Positions 9,547 through 17,817 of a stretch of DNA of 25,625 nucleotides are shown here, one piece after another. The stretch is from positions 1 to 25,625 of the forward strand of contig NZ_BNJJ01000047.1 of NCBI RefSeq assembly GCF_016587435.1, written 5' to 3'. The notes under the pieces were generated by a model that saw nothing but the letters and a program-made list of their open reading frames with translations, did not search any database and was not told the origin of the DNA. This DNA is from Dictyobacter formicarum (GTDB taxonomy: Bacteria; Chloroflexota; Ktedonobacteria; Ktedonobacterales; Ktedonobacteraceae). The position numbers were made by a program, and so were the translations under genes. Position 1 is the stretch's first letter; each line of letters begins with the position of its first letter.

Positions 9547-10712
9547 TCACTTTCTAACGGCAGGCTTAATCCTGGTTGGACATCCAGATCCATTCCGTGA
9601 TGTTCACCCAAACTCAAGTGGAAAAAGGCTGCGCTCGCAATCATTGCGGCATTATCAGTACAAAAAATCGATAGGAGGATAGCTCAGGCGAATGCCGAGC
9701 GGCTGTAGTTCCTGGAGCATACGAGTCCGCAAGCTGAGATTGGCAGCCACGCCGCCCGCCAGAATAACCTGCTTGACCTGATATTCTTGAGCGCCATACG
9801 CGTCTTGACAGCCAGAACATCGACAATAGCTCCTGAAAACCAGCCGCCAATAAAGCTATATCAGGGGCTCCGTTTGCGCTGCCTGTTCCCCATACGAGTA
9901 TAACGTGTGTACTGGGTAGAAGGCTTCCCATCCTCGTGTTCGTGGGCAGCATCCGTCGCCCCTTCGGCCAGATGCAACTTGCCGTCTTAACACCACTAAA
10001 GCTAAAGTCATAGTGCCACGCAGCCACGCTCGTGGTAAGCGATAGACATTGCGTGCTTTCTTCACAGATTTCTTCTGTTGCGCATATGCATCTTCCGCCT
10101 GCTGGGCCATGCGCTGGATGGCAGGACCGCCGGATAACCCAGACCCAAAACACGCGCACCTTATCTAAGCTTCTCCAGCTGCATCATCGCGCGTCCGCCC
10201 AGTAACTCGTAATCGCCATGGTCGCGCACCAGCACAATCTCGCTATGCGCTCCCGAAATAACCAGGCAGATCAAAGGAACAAAGGATCACCAGACTGATA
10301 CTCCACTCCTCCTGTGGAATAGGAGCAGCAATAGCCGCATCAACCTGTGGACGCAGCCAGTTAGCATAGAGATGGGCCTCCAGGTGATTTATGCCCAGAA
10401 ATGGCAGCTCGCGGGCCAGCGCCAGCGTCTTACCAACCGTCAAACCGACCAGCAAAGAGCCAGCCAGTCCCGGACCATAGGTAGCCGCGATCGCGTCAAC
10501 GTCCTCCCATGAACACGACGCTTGCGCCAGAGCAGTCTCCACCACAGGAATGATCGCCGCAATCTGTTGACGAGAAGCGACCTCGGGCACCACACCACAT
10601 AGCGATTATGGATCTCAATTTGCGAAGCACACATTGGAAAGCAAATAACGGCCATCCCGCACAAGTGCAGCCCGGTTTCATCACATGAGCTTTCAATACC
10701 AAGTACAAGCAT
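9547..10712 (-). CDS. tsaD: tRNA N6-adenosine threonylcarbamoyltransferase TsaD, frame-disrupted
   Basis: TsaD transfers the threonylcarbamoyl group to A37 of tRNAs that read ANN codons, working with TsaB and TsaE. The ATG at 10712 (minus) gives [14 protein letters not shown], the ASKHA opening. [20 protein letters not shown] follows near 10585. The clean block 10593-10243 has [20 protein letters not shown] and the metal-binding HLEAH (HxxxH) motif. Further downstream are [12 protein letters not shown] and [12 protein letters not shown] pieces, [11 protein letters not shown] (family FSFSGLKTA) and [11 protein letters not shown]. The tail [20 protein letters not shown] is typical. The proposed stop, TGA at 9547-9549, requires one indel. 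As reconstructed it has about 388 codons, somewhat longer than usual (about 340). It is the fourth gene of the t6A cluster. Confidence 0.9.
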
Positions 10713-10771
10713 AGATTACATCCCCGGCTATGCAGCCGTTACCAAGAGACAAAACACACCACCCAAAGCAA

Positions 10772-11427
10772 TTACTTCGCTCTAACTTTTGCAATAACGC
10801 CGCCTTCATTTCTAAAAACTTTTGTTTATAGCTAGCAGAGTTGATCTCATCGGTCCACATAATTAAAGCGTCTTCCTGATTATCGCTATAATAACGGTGG
10901 CGCACACCAGCTTCACGAAAACCATATTTGCGGTATAGATTCTGGGCGATATGATTCGAAACACGAACCTCCAGCGTAACCCACTTTGCCCTATATTATA
11001 TGAAATATCAATCAAGCTCACTAATAACAATTCGCCCAGACCCTGCCCACGCGCGGCTGGATGCATCGCAATGGTGGTGATATGCGCCTCATCAACCATC
11101 AGCCACAGGCCGGCGAAGCCATAATTGAGGCCAGGCTCGGTGCGGTGAAGTAACAGCGGGCCTGCTGGGTAAGAGTGAAAGCGGAAAAGGACGCGTCTTT
11201 CGCAACTTCTCCGGCTCAGCAGGGACCGCACTCTGCTCTTCAAGGATATGCTTATCGCGTAACACGATGTAGTGCGCCCAGCGATTATCTTGTAGTTCCT
11301 TGCGGTAGGCGCTCGGAGGCCACGTCGATGGGTAAGCCAGACGCTCAATCTCAATAACGCGAGGCACGTCCGACATCGTCATTCTATCAATGGCGTAACG
11401 CACCCTGTTCCCTTTCTGTTGTATCAT
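10772..11427 (-). CDS. rimI: Ribosomal protein S18-alanine N-acetyltransferase RimI-like (GNAT)
   Basis: RimI acetylates the N-terminal alanine of ribosomal protein S18, and its gene often sits between tsaB and tsaD as here. The ATG at 11427 (minus) reads MIQQKGNRVRYAIDRMTMSD then VPRVIEIERLAYPSTWP, a good match to the RimI opening. A linker of low similarity follows (near 11270-11170). After frame changes comes LWLMVDEAHITTIAMHPAAR directly joined to GQGLGELLL, the acetyl-CoA loop Q/RxxGxG/A. The end shows a displaced version of the NxxAxxLYRKYGF motif and HRYYSDNQEDALIMW. The proposed end is the TAA at 10772-10774; the uncorrected frame continues to 10693, over the tsaD start. It overlaps the end of tsaB by about 40 bases. 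True S18 specificity is an inference from position. Confidence 0.8.
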
Positions 11428-12200
11428 GATCGGTTGATCGTAGGAGCGAGCCGCCAAGCAAAGGCTGCTTGCGGGTACTCTTCGTAATGGATGACGCCGT
11501 AAATAGAGAGGTTCCAGCACAAGTGGATCATCTTCTTGCCGTCCTGCAGACGTTGCCAGGCAGTTGAGCCAGCACAGAAGCATATCTCGTCGATTGAATT
11601 GGATCTCTCAACACACCTTGCTCCGCCATCCCTGATGCAAAGCCTGTCGAGAAGCGGCCTTCATTTCACCACAAAAAAGCACTGGCGCAGATAGCGCAAC
11701 CGGCAGTTAGACAACTGTGTATGAAGGAAATCCATCAGCGCTTGCGGCGTACCTAAAAGATAATCGCAACCTGCTGCAAGCGATAGCTCACCTCACCATC
11801 CGGATTCCTGGTCTCAGTGGAAAAATAACAGCCAGCATACAATTCAGAGCGGCCAGCTTCCAACACCGAACAGATCGGTCCACGCCAGAGTTGCTGTTGG
11901 CAGCAAGCACATCCAGCGTGCCGATGCCAAGCAAGGGTTTCTGTAACGAAAATGCCAGAGCTTTGGCCGAGGACAGTGCCACACGCACACCGTTGAAAGA
12001 ACCGGGTCCTAACGCCACCCAATCGCATCAAGTTGTTGCAAAGAGATCTGCCGTTGCGCCATGATGCGCTGAATGCGATCCAACAAATCTACACTATGGT
12101 TATTCTCTGAGAACCAGGTATATTCACTCAACAACTCGTTTTCTGAGCACAAAGCGACACTCGCATAGCGAGTCGAAGTATCAAGAGCGAGTAATAGCAT
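11387..12200 (-). CDS. tsaB: tRNA threonylcarbamoyladenosine modification protein TsaB, frame-disrupted
   Basis: TsaB is the inactive-kinase partner that dimerises with TsaD. The ATG at 12200 (minus) lies inside the end of tsaE, a 20-base overlap. It reads MLLLALDTSTRYASVALCSE and NNHSVDLLDRIQRIM. After one indel comes the signature ALGPGSFNGVRVALSSAKAL (family GPGSFTGLRxGxxxAKGLA), then LGIGTLDVLAANS. Later pieces are AGRSELYAGCY and TPQALMDFL. The C-terminus DDPLVLEPLYLRR is the typical ending. I place the stop at 11387-11389 from the frame that reads STRKQPLLGGS; that overlaps the rimI start. About 270 codons, slightly long. The order tsaE-tsaB-rimI-tsaD supports the call strongly. Confidence 0.9.
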
Positions 12201-12707
12201 ACATATTCTTCTGAAACTGCCGGAGCAGTTCGCAATAGCGCGGACCCGATGCCACAAACAGCAGGCGGCGCTTCGTTTCATCGACAGAGCTCAGGCGAAT
12301 ATCCAATCGTTCCGCAGGCCACAGCTCCTCAGCGTTGCCCGCCCACTCGACCACACATACACCTGAGCCATAAAAGTAATCTTCAAAGCCGAGATCAACA
12401 ATCTCATCAGGATCTTCCAGTCGATAAAGATCAAAATGGTAGAGGGTCAGAGCTTTATTGCCCTGTGATGCCGACATGCCCTGATACTCTTTCAGCAACG
12501 TAAACGTCGGGCTATTCACCACGGTCGTTACCTGCATACCTCTAGCCAGGCCTGCGTAAAAGTCGTCTTGCCTGCCCCAAGCTGCCCATCCAACAAAATC
12601 AGGTCACCCGGCTGCAACAACGCGCCCAGGGCCGCGCCTAAACGCTGAGTCTGAGATGCCCGTTGACTGATCACCTCCAGAGAACAGATCCCATCCTGCG
12701 CTGGCAT
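12181..12707 (-). CDS. tsaE: tRNA threonylcarbamoyladenosine biosynthesis ATPase TsaE
   Basis: TsaE is the P-loop ATPase that drives turnover of the TsaB-TsaD complex in t6A synthesis. The ATG at 12707 (minus) reads MPAQDGICSLEVISQRASQT. The Walker A motif is LDGQLGAGKTTFTQ near 12590-12560. A single base has been lost from a GGG run near 12551: restoring it gives TQGLARGMQVTTVVNSPTFT, the exact family pattern, in the frame that continues to the end. Then come LLKEYQGM, the hallmark LYHFDLYRLEDPDEI and VCVVEWAGNAEELWP. The stop is at 12181. About 175 residues, normal (150-170). It is the first gene of the leftward operon, with a promoter-like site about 150 bases upstream. Confidence 0.92.
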
Positions 12708-12859
12708 ACCTGCGTCACGCCCTCATCACGCACTGGAAGCTCCCTACAAATGCTGATTGGTGCCGCATCTACGACACCAGATACCTACTCCCATTCAACA
12801 AGTTCAAATAAAGCAAAAATGTCAGATTCCCTGACCACAAAGAGGGAATAGTGAGTAAC

Positions 12860-12870
12860 ATTATAGCATA
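12860..12870 (-). promoter_or_regulatory. Extended -10 promoter for the tsaE operon
   Basis: The minus strand reads TGTATGCTATAATG: a perfect TATAAT at 12865-12860 with the TG of an extended -10 element. No good -35 hexamer is seen, which is acceptable for extended -10 promoters. It lies about 153 bases before the tsaE start and faces the t6A genes. Confidence 0.55.
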
Positions 12871-12884
12871 CAAGGAACTTTGAT

Positions 12885-12928
12885 GGGATAATCTGCCTGC
12901 TTGTGGAAGGCAGATTATCCCCTGTTTT
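12885..12928. terminator. Strong hairpin with T tract
   Basis: Arms GGGATAATCTGCCT (12885-12898) and AGGCAGATTATCCC (12908-12921) are perfectly complementary with a 9-base loop. On the plus strand a run of seven T follows at 12925-12931. On the minus strand the hairpin follows the zinc-ribbon gene and precedes the tsaE promoter, so it insulates the two minus-strand units, although the T run is on the plus side. Confidence 0.7.
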
Positions 12929-12975
12929 TTTATTCAGGTGATGGATGCTCCTTGCATCCTCACCGGTGGAGGTGA

Positions 12976-13481
12976 TTAGCGGAGCTTGGCGCGCAGCTGC
13001 GACAGTAGAGAGCGTTAGCGCGCAAGGGATTCCCACATTGAGGGCAGCGCTGGCCCTGAGTATCAAAGGCTGGATTGGGCGCGACTGTGGTTGACCATAG
13101 CTGGCGTTGTTGGCATTGGGCGGGCCTGAGTGCTTGATGATGTGGGAGGCGCATAGTTCATGGTGGGACCAGGCGCGAACTGGTCAGCCGGATAGGTCTC
13201 GTTTTTGGCTTCTTGCAGTTGCGTCTCACGTGAGCGCAGATCATGATCCAGCTCAAAAATGCTGGCACAGAGACGTGAGAGTTGTGAATCGGTGAGTGAT
13301 CCCTGTTGATAGAGATTCATTGCCACTGGCCAAGCTCTTCCATCAAATGCTGCCGCTGCTCCAGCAGTTTATCGATCTCGCTCTGCTTATTACGCACACG
13401 CAGCTGTTTTTGAGCCTCCCAGCTCGTACGACTTACAGCCGAATTGACAAAATTTTTGGCTGACGACAGAAAATCACTCAT
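12976..13481 (-). CDS. Coiled-coil protein with C-terminal zinc ribbon
   Basis: Function unknown. The ATG at 13481 (minus) follows GGAGGCAAAG and opens MSDFLSSAKNFVNSAVSRTS. Residues about 25-95 are rich in Gln, Glu, Lys and Leu (KQSEIDKLLEQRQHLMEELG) and probably form a coiled coil. A frame change near 13320 separates this from MNLYQQGSLTDSQLSRLCAS and DHDLRSRETQLQEAK. A Pro/Ser/Thr-rich linker follows. The C-terminus is a zinc ribbon, CPQCGNPLRANALYCRSC, with four Cys in CxxC-x10-CxxC spacing. Adding back one G after the last Cys gives CGAKLR and a stop at 12976; without it the frame runs to 12960. About 168 residues. It follows yraN by 57 bases. Similar zinc-ribbon proteins of unknown role are common in Chloroflexota. 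Confidence 0.7.
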
Positions 13482-13537
13482 TGTTTCTTTGCCTCCATAT
13501 TATTCAATTGGGTGGTGTATTCCTATTGCTATAGAAA

Positions 13538-13933
13538 TTATGCAGTAAATGCGTGCTGGTAGACACGAATTTCTTCCAGTTGTCCGGTCACACTAAGCTG
13601 GACGGCCACAACGTCCACACGCCACGAACGCTCCAGGTCAGCATTTGTGATAAACAAATAATATTGACCTACCTGTATAATCTTTTGTTGCTTACGCTGG
13701 TCGACCGCTCTTCGGGTAAACCATGGGAAAGCCCACGACGAGTTTTGACTTCGATAAATACCAGGTCAGAACCATGTTCAGCACCAGATCTATCTCGCCA
13801 TAGCGGCAACGAAAGTTGCGCTCCAGAATAACGTAGCCCGACTGCTGCAAACGCTCGGCCGCCAGGCGTTCACCGGTGCGACCCAGTCCCTGACGAGCCG
13901 CTTTTCCAGATGTGCCAGTACGCTGCTCTTCAC
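13538..13933 (-). CDS. yraN: YraN family protein (UPF0102), predicted endonuclease-like fold
   Basis: YraN proteins have a PD-(D/E)xK nuclease-like fold and an uncertain role. In the reconstructed frame the minus strand reads GLGRTGERLAAERLQQSGY, then VILERNFRCRYGEIDLV, the family hallmark with the catalytic-type Glu and Asp. After a frame change the expected VFIEVKTRR piece is visible as YLSKSK in one frame. Then come RAVDQRKQQKIIQ and LERSWRVDVVAVQLS, and the end LEEIRVYQHAFTA at the TAA 13538-13540. The start is unsure: a GTG at 13933 fits, about 15 residues before the conserved block. Length about 130 residues, normal for the family. It probably shares a transcript with the zinc-ribbon gene downstream. 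Confidence 0.8.
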
Positions 13934-14395
13934 CTCAACCACCCACCCTTCTGTATCTATGTACGCATTGTAAGCCGCTGTGTTGTACAAACATCGGCCA
14001 TCCAGATATATGCTCCGGTTCTGGGCATTCGTCCTTGCGCGTGTAATTTGTTGGTTTAGAAGTGCCAGACTGGAAAACAGAGGCGCAACAAATGTAGTGC
14101 TTATTTTAGCATAAATACTCGCCAATGCAAAAAGCACAGGTTTTCATAGCGCCTACCGGAATATGATATTATTGGTATGTTCCTATACAGACAATAACAG
14201 ATGTGGCCGCAAAAGCAGCAGAATATCTGGCATATAGAGCAAGCAAGGGGTCCAGATGCAAACCCTCTCGACGCTCTATACCTATTCGTGTTAAAATAGG
14301 CCGACAGCTATTCACAACTAAAAAGCAACAGGTAATTTATGCACAGCGCATATTTTATACAGAGAATCGTCTGATTAGACTAGGGGAGCAACGAT
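13934..14395. other. Divergent intergenic region between yraN and yebC
   Basis: No recognised gene. A minus-strand open frame extends upstream of yraN to 14137 (MLFALASIYAKISTTF...) but its composition and the lack of a ribosome site do not support it. A plus frame from 14203 is basic and runs into yebC out of frame. Promoters for both divergent genes should lie here, but I found no convincing -35/-10 pair. Confidence 0.4.
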
Positions 14396-15181
14396 ATGTC
14401 AGGACATTCAAAGTGGGCACAAATTCGCCGCTCAAAAGGCGTCAATGACGCACGCCGAGGCCAATTGTTCACTCGGCTAGGACGCGAGATCGTTGTAGCG
14501 GTACGTGAAGGGAACAGCGGTGACCCGAACGCCAACTTCCGCTTGCGCATAGCAGTACAACGTGCACGTGATGCCAATATGCGATGGATAATATTGATCG
14601 CACTATCAAGCGCGCTCTGGGTGGTACTGAAGGCAACAACCTGGAAGAGATCACATACGAAGGATATGGTCTGGTGGTACGGCAATCCTCGTACAGACGC
14701 TGACCGAGAATCGCAACCGAACCGTCGCCGAGGTACGCAACGCCTTTAACCGCAATGCTGGCAATATGGGTGAAAATGGCTGTGTCGACTGGCTCTTTGA
14801 AAATAAAGGGTCATCGAAGTTGAGCTAAATGGTAAGGATGCGGACGAGCTTTCGCTGGAAGCCATTGATTTTGGTGCAGACGACGTCGAACCAGCTCATC
14901 CAGTGACGAGGTACTGGTCATTTATACCGACCCCGCTCACGATGTGCTTGAAAAAGTGCAACACGCACTTGAAGAGCACCACTACAAGGTCCTCAAGGCC
15001 GAAAGTACGCTGGTCCCAAAGACCCGCATCGAGTTAAGCGAAGAAAAACAGCGCACCAGGCTATTCGCTTGATCGAGAAACTGGAAGATCTAGACGACGT
15101 CCAGAACGTCTACACCAACGCAGATTTCCGGAAGCATTCGCGGCTTATACAACGCATAACTGTTTGCGCGTCAGTCGCTAA
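14396..15181 (+). CDS. yebC: YebC/PmpR-family protein, frame-disrupted
   Basis: YebC/PmpR proteins are small three-domain proteins described as transcriptional regulators and, more recently, as translation factors that help with polyproline stretches. The ATG at 14396 has GGGGAGC upstream and reads [20 protein letters not shown], then [18 protein letters not shown] and [17 protein letters not shown] lost C near 14582 breaks the frame; the next one reads [15 protein letters not shown] and [12 protein letters not shown]. Then [76 protein letters not shown], and [20 protein letters not shown]. The end near [10 protein letters not shown] is followed by a TAA at 15179-15181. About 260 codons. First gene of yebC-ruvC-ruvA, a common bacterial order. 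Confidence 0.93.
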
Positions 15182-15201
15182 TGCCAGAAGGAGTGTGGCA
15201 G

Positions 15202-15732
15202 ATGGAAAAAGATCTCATGCCGCCTCCGCCTTCAGATGCGCGTATCGCGCTCGGCATTGATCCAGGTACAGCATCGTTGGCTATGCAGTTGTGATGGCGA
15301 GGGCAGTGAGCTGAGCATGCTAGCATGCGATGCGATCACGACCCCGCCAAAATGCATTGGCCCAGCGTTTGCAAATTATTTATGAGGCCTGAGCAAGCTC
15401 ATTGTAACCTACAACCGCAAGAAGCGGCGATGGAGGAGCTTTCTTCGCGAAGAACACGCGCACTGCGATGACGGTAGGCCAGGCGCGTGGGGTTGCGATG
15501 CTTGCCCTTGCCAATGGTGGTTCTCCGTAGCTGAATATACCCTAAGCAGGTAAACAAGCCGTTACCGGTTATGGGGAGCCGATAAGAACCAAGTAGGAGA
15601 GATGGTACGTATATTGCTCAAGTTAACAGCAATACCCAAACCAGATGACGCGCTGATGCTGCTGCGGTCGCCATTTGCCATTTGAACACAGCTACCTATG
15701 CGGCCAATCTCTTACACTACCATCGTTCTTAG
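15202..15732 (+). CDS. ruvC: Crossover junction endodeoxyribonuclease RuvC, frame-disrupted
   Basis: RuvC cuts Holliday junctions made during recombinational repair. The ATG at 15202 follows AGAAGGAG and reads MEKDLMPPPPSDARIALGID, containing the first catalytic Asp in ALGIDPGTA. Catalytic Glu lies in MEELFF, restored by adding one T to a run near 15442; TRTAMTVGQARGVAMLALAN follows. The Lys/Arg-rich substrate region is AVTGYG-GADKNQVGEMVRILL. The last acidic pair is in KPDDAADA, restored by adding one G near 15652. The end is LLHYHRS with a TAG at 15730-15732. About 177 residues, normal (160-175). All four catalytic acids can be placed, so the enzyme looks functional once errors are corrected. 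Confidence 0.92.
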
Positions 15733-15798
15733 GTGCGCCCTTGCAGGCTTGCCGAAACACAACAAGAAACACGAATCGTAGGTGCGCCACTTGCGGGC
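15730..15798. repeat. Short tandem direct repeat between ruvC and ruvA
   Basis: TAGGTGCGCCCTTGCAGGC at 15730-15748 and TAGGTGCGCCACTTGCGGGC at 15779-15798 are near copies 49 bases apart. The first includes the ruvC stop codon. The second can fold as GCGCC/GGCGC. The 132-base gap otherwise holds only the ruvA ribosome site. Confidence 0.5.
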
Positions 15799-15864
15799 GC
15801 TTCAACTGCGCGCGAAGCAGAAGCTTCTTGCCATCAATAAAAACAAAAGAGTACAGTTGGGGAG

Positions 15865-16449
15865 ATGATTACCAGCATTCACGCACCCTTGAAGCCACGG
15901 GTATCGATTACGCACTTATACGGGTAGGGGATTTGGGATACGGGTTTTCGTGCCATCTTCCACGCAACAGCGCCTGAAGGAACCAGGAATGGAAGTATCG
16001 CTGGCCACCCATTTTCATATGCGTGAGGATGGCATCTCACTGTATGGCTTCTTGACGGATGCGGATCGAGATGCCTTTGAGCAGTTAATTGGCGTCAGCG
16101 GAGTTGGTCCCAGGGTCGCGCTGGCCATTCTCTCGGTCATGGATGCATCTGCTTTCTACCAGGCCATCGCGATGAGGACCAGCAACGTCTGGGTCTGGCA
16201 AAAGGGGTAGGAAAGAAGCTGGCGGCCACCTGATTCTTGAGCTCAAGGGCAAATTGCCATCTCTGGCTGCTCTAACCGGTAATGGCGCCACGCCCGCGGC
16301 TGGCAATATTAAAGCCGAGGCGCTCGAAGCCTTGATGGTTTAGGCTATACCAATGCCGAGGCTCAGGCTGCCTGGCCAAGTTGCCTCAGGATCGCCCGAT
16401 GTCCTTAGAAGAACAGGTGACCTTTGCGCTGCGCTCGTTTTCTCGCTAA
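15865..16449 (+). CDS. ruvA: Holliday junction branch migration protein RuvA, frame-disrupted
   Basis: RuvA binds four-way junctions and loads the RuvB motor. The ATG at 15865 follows GGGGAG and reads MITSIHAP, the family opening MIxxIxG. Domain I pieces are EATGIDYALIRVGDLGY, FVPSS, and ATHFHMREDGISLYGF (residues about 50-65). Domain II has two helix-hairpin-helix motifs: LIGVSGVGPRVALAIL (near 16090) and, after a frame change, GLAKGVGKKLAAHLILELKG (near 16190-16245). Domain III ends with EALEALMGLGYTNAEAQ and SLEEQVTFALRSFSR, the RuvB-binding tail. The TAA is at 16447-16449. About 195 residues, normal. No ruvB follows: the next gene is convergent thiL. Confidence 0.92.
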
Positions 16450-16464
16450 ACGCGTGGTTGAAAT

Positions 16465-16612
16465 GCATGCGCTTTGTGCCTTCAGCCCTGACGCTACGCA
16501 CCTGCGGTGCGTAGCGTCAGGGCCGAAGGCGCGAACCCTCTGGCTTTCAGACATGCTATTAAGGAGTGTTGCCAGAAATGCTCGATGCGCATTTCTGGCA
16601 ACACTCCTTAAT
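16465..16612. repeat. Two-hairpin intergenic repeat, copy 2
   Basis: It begins with the same GCATGCGCTTTGTGCCTTC as 7721. Hairpin I: bases 16478-16502 pair with 16506-16530, 25 pairs with one mismatch and a TGC loop. Hairpin II: 16558-16581 pair perfectly with 16589-16612, 24 pairs with a 7-base loop. It lies between the convergent ruvA and thiL genes. Confidence 0.8.
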
Positions 16613-16628
16613 AGTTTTTATTTTTTGG
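16558..16628 (+). terminator. Intrinsic terminator of yebC-ruvC-ruvA (hairpin II of the repeat)
   Basis: The 24-bp perfect hairpin at 16558-16612 is followed on the plus strand by AGTTTTTATTTTTTGG. This is the classic arrangement for an intrinsic terminator ending the ruvA transcript. Confidence 0.75.
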
Positions 16629-16630
16629 TT

Positions 16631-17624
16631 TCAGGTGATCCAGCTGTGGGCATGTAAGGGTTCTGTGTGTCCGTTGGAATGTGCTAGCGTTAAGCCGGCG
16701 GACAAGGGTTGGATCTCGCCAATTACGGTTAGCGGTGTCCCACATTGCTCCTGGAGGGCGGTACGTACTTCGTCTAGAGATGGAGCTGCAGGGTGAAAAG
16801 TAATTCGTAGTCTCGCCGCATGCAAAGCCCAGTCAGTGGATCATGCTGTAGAGCCTGCGCTACATGCGATAATGGCGTAGAAAGAGGTAGTCGCCAGGTC
16901 CACACGTGCCCCGCAGCCGCTACGCTCGCATAGATGTGTGAGATCACACTCAAACCATCGCTGATATCCAGCATCGCCGTGATCTGTCCCGCCTTAAAGC
17001 TAGCAAGCAACTGACCTTCGTGGACACGGGGCAAGGCGCTGTATGCCGTCCACGTAGCGCCTGCAGATCATGCGGCAACACAGCATCAGTAGCTGGACGC
17101 AAGAAAGTCTGTAGACCGGCGCAGAGTCCCTAAGAGCCGGTAACGCATATAAGGTCGCCCACACGGCCTCACTACGCAAAATAGCATGTCCACGCGCAAC
17201 GGTACCAGCAGCGTAATATCAATGACCAGTTGTTGGGCAGCACCAGTGCAGCAATATTGCCACCAACGATAGTCGTGTCAAAGCGCTGCGCCTCCGCCCG
17301 CAATCCAGCATAGATACATCCAGTACATCGACGGACAGATGAGGAGGCAGCAGCAAAGAAACAGCGCATAACGAGGCGTTCCACCCATAGCTGCAATGTC
17401 GCTCAAATTGATCGCCAGCGCTTACGTCCAATATGCTCTGGAGAGGAGGTCTGCAGCGTAAAATGGACCCTCGACTGGCAATCGCAGGTAGCCAGTAAAA
17501 AGATCGCCGCTTCCAGATCCAACAGAGCGCAATCATCGCCAATCCCAACATCACCGCGGCACGGGTAGCAGGCCAGCCGTCAGGCGTGCAATGAGTTCAA
17601 CTCGCCAAGGGCTGAAATATCCAT
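16631..17624 (-). CDS. thiL: Thiamine-monophosphate kinase ThiL, frame-disrupted
   Basis: ThiL phosphorylates thiamine monophosphate to the active diphosphate. The ATG at 17624 (minus) has AGAGGA six bases upstream and reads MDISALGEFE. The Gly/Asp loop is visible as GIGDDCALLDLEAAI near 17535. INLSDIAAMGGTPRYA near 17405-17360 carries the metal-binding Asp and family signature. Then SLLLPPHLSVDVLDV, GLRAEAQRFDTTIVGGNIA, and VTGSLG-like pieces. The clean part reads EGQLLASFKAGQITAMLDIS directly followed by DGLS, the second Asp motif, then HVAQALQHDPLTG and, after an indel, GGEDYELLFT, a ThiL hallmark. The C-terminus is TPLTVIGEIQPLSAG ... HAHSWIT, stop at 16631. About 330 residues, normal. 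No other thiamine gene is adjacent apart from the distant ThiF-like gene. Confidence 0.9.
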
Positions 17625-17691
17625 ATATCATCCTCTACTGGTACAAATTTGATGTTGTACACATATACACTTTCTATCACAGCGGAAATAT

Positions 17692-17717
17692 TTATCCACA
17701 AGTTCTCATTGTCCACA
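17692..17717 (+). other. Two DnaA-box-like sequences
   Basis: TTATCCACA (17692-17700) is a perfect consensus DnaA box. TTGTCCACA (17709-17717) differs at one base and is in the same orientation, starting 17 bases further on. Both lie in the thiL/ABM divergent gap. Two boxes do not make an origin, and no dnaA or dnaN gene is near. Confidence 0.35.
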
Positions 17718-17747
17718 CAGCCAGGTTAAAAGATAGGCAATATCCTA

Positions 17748-17776
17748 TTGCACCATGCCAATCGCTATGCTATTCT
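17748..17776 (+). promoter_or_regulatory. Promoter for the ABM-like gene
   Basis: TTGCAC (17748-17753), a 17-base spacer, then TATTCT (17771-17776) preceded by TG. The TTG start of the next gene is 42 bases downstream of the -10. Confidence 0.5.
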
Positions 17777-17817
17777 AGTCTGCGTTCTACGCTCATGCGA
17801 AAAGTTGAGGCATTACC

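Noticed and set aside
12540..12560. Programmed ribosomal frameshift in tsaE and similar sites in other genes
   Set aside because: There is no common slippery heptamer or downstream structure, and breaks occur at unrelated positions in many unrelated genes.
14203..14448. Plus-strand open frame upstream of yebC as a basic small protein
   Set aside because: It overlaps the yebC start out of frame, has no ribosome site and no family resemblance.
17692..17717. Replication origin
   Set aside because: Only two DnaA-like boxes, no AT-rich unwinding array and no dnaA, dnaN or parAB genes nearby.
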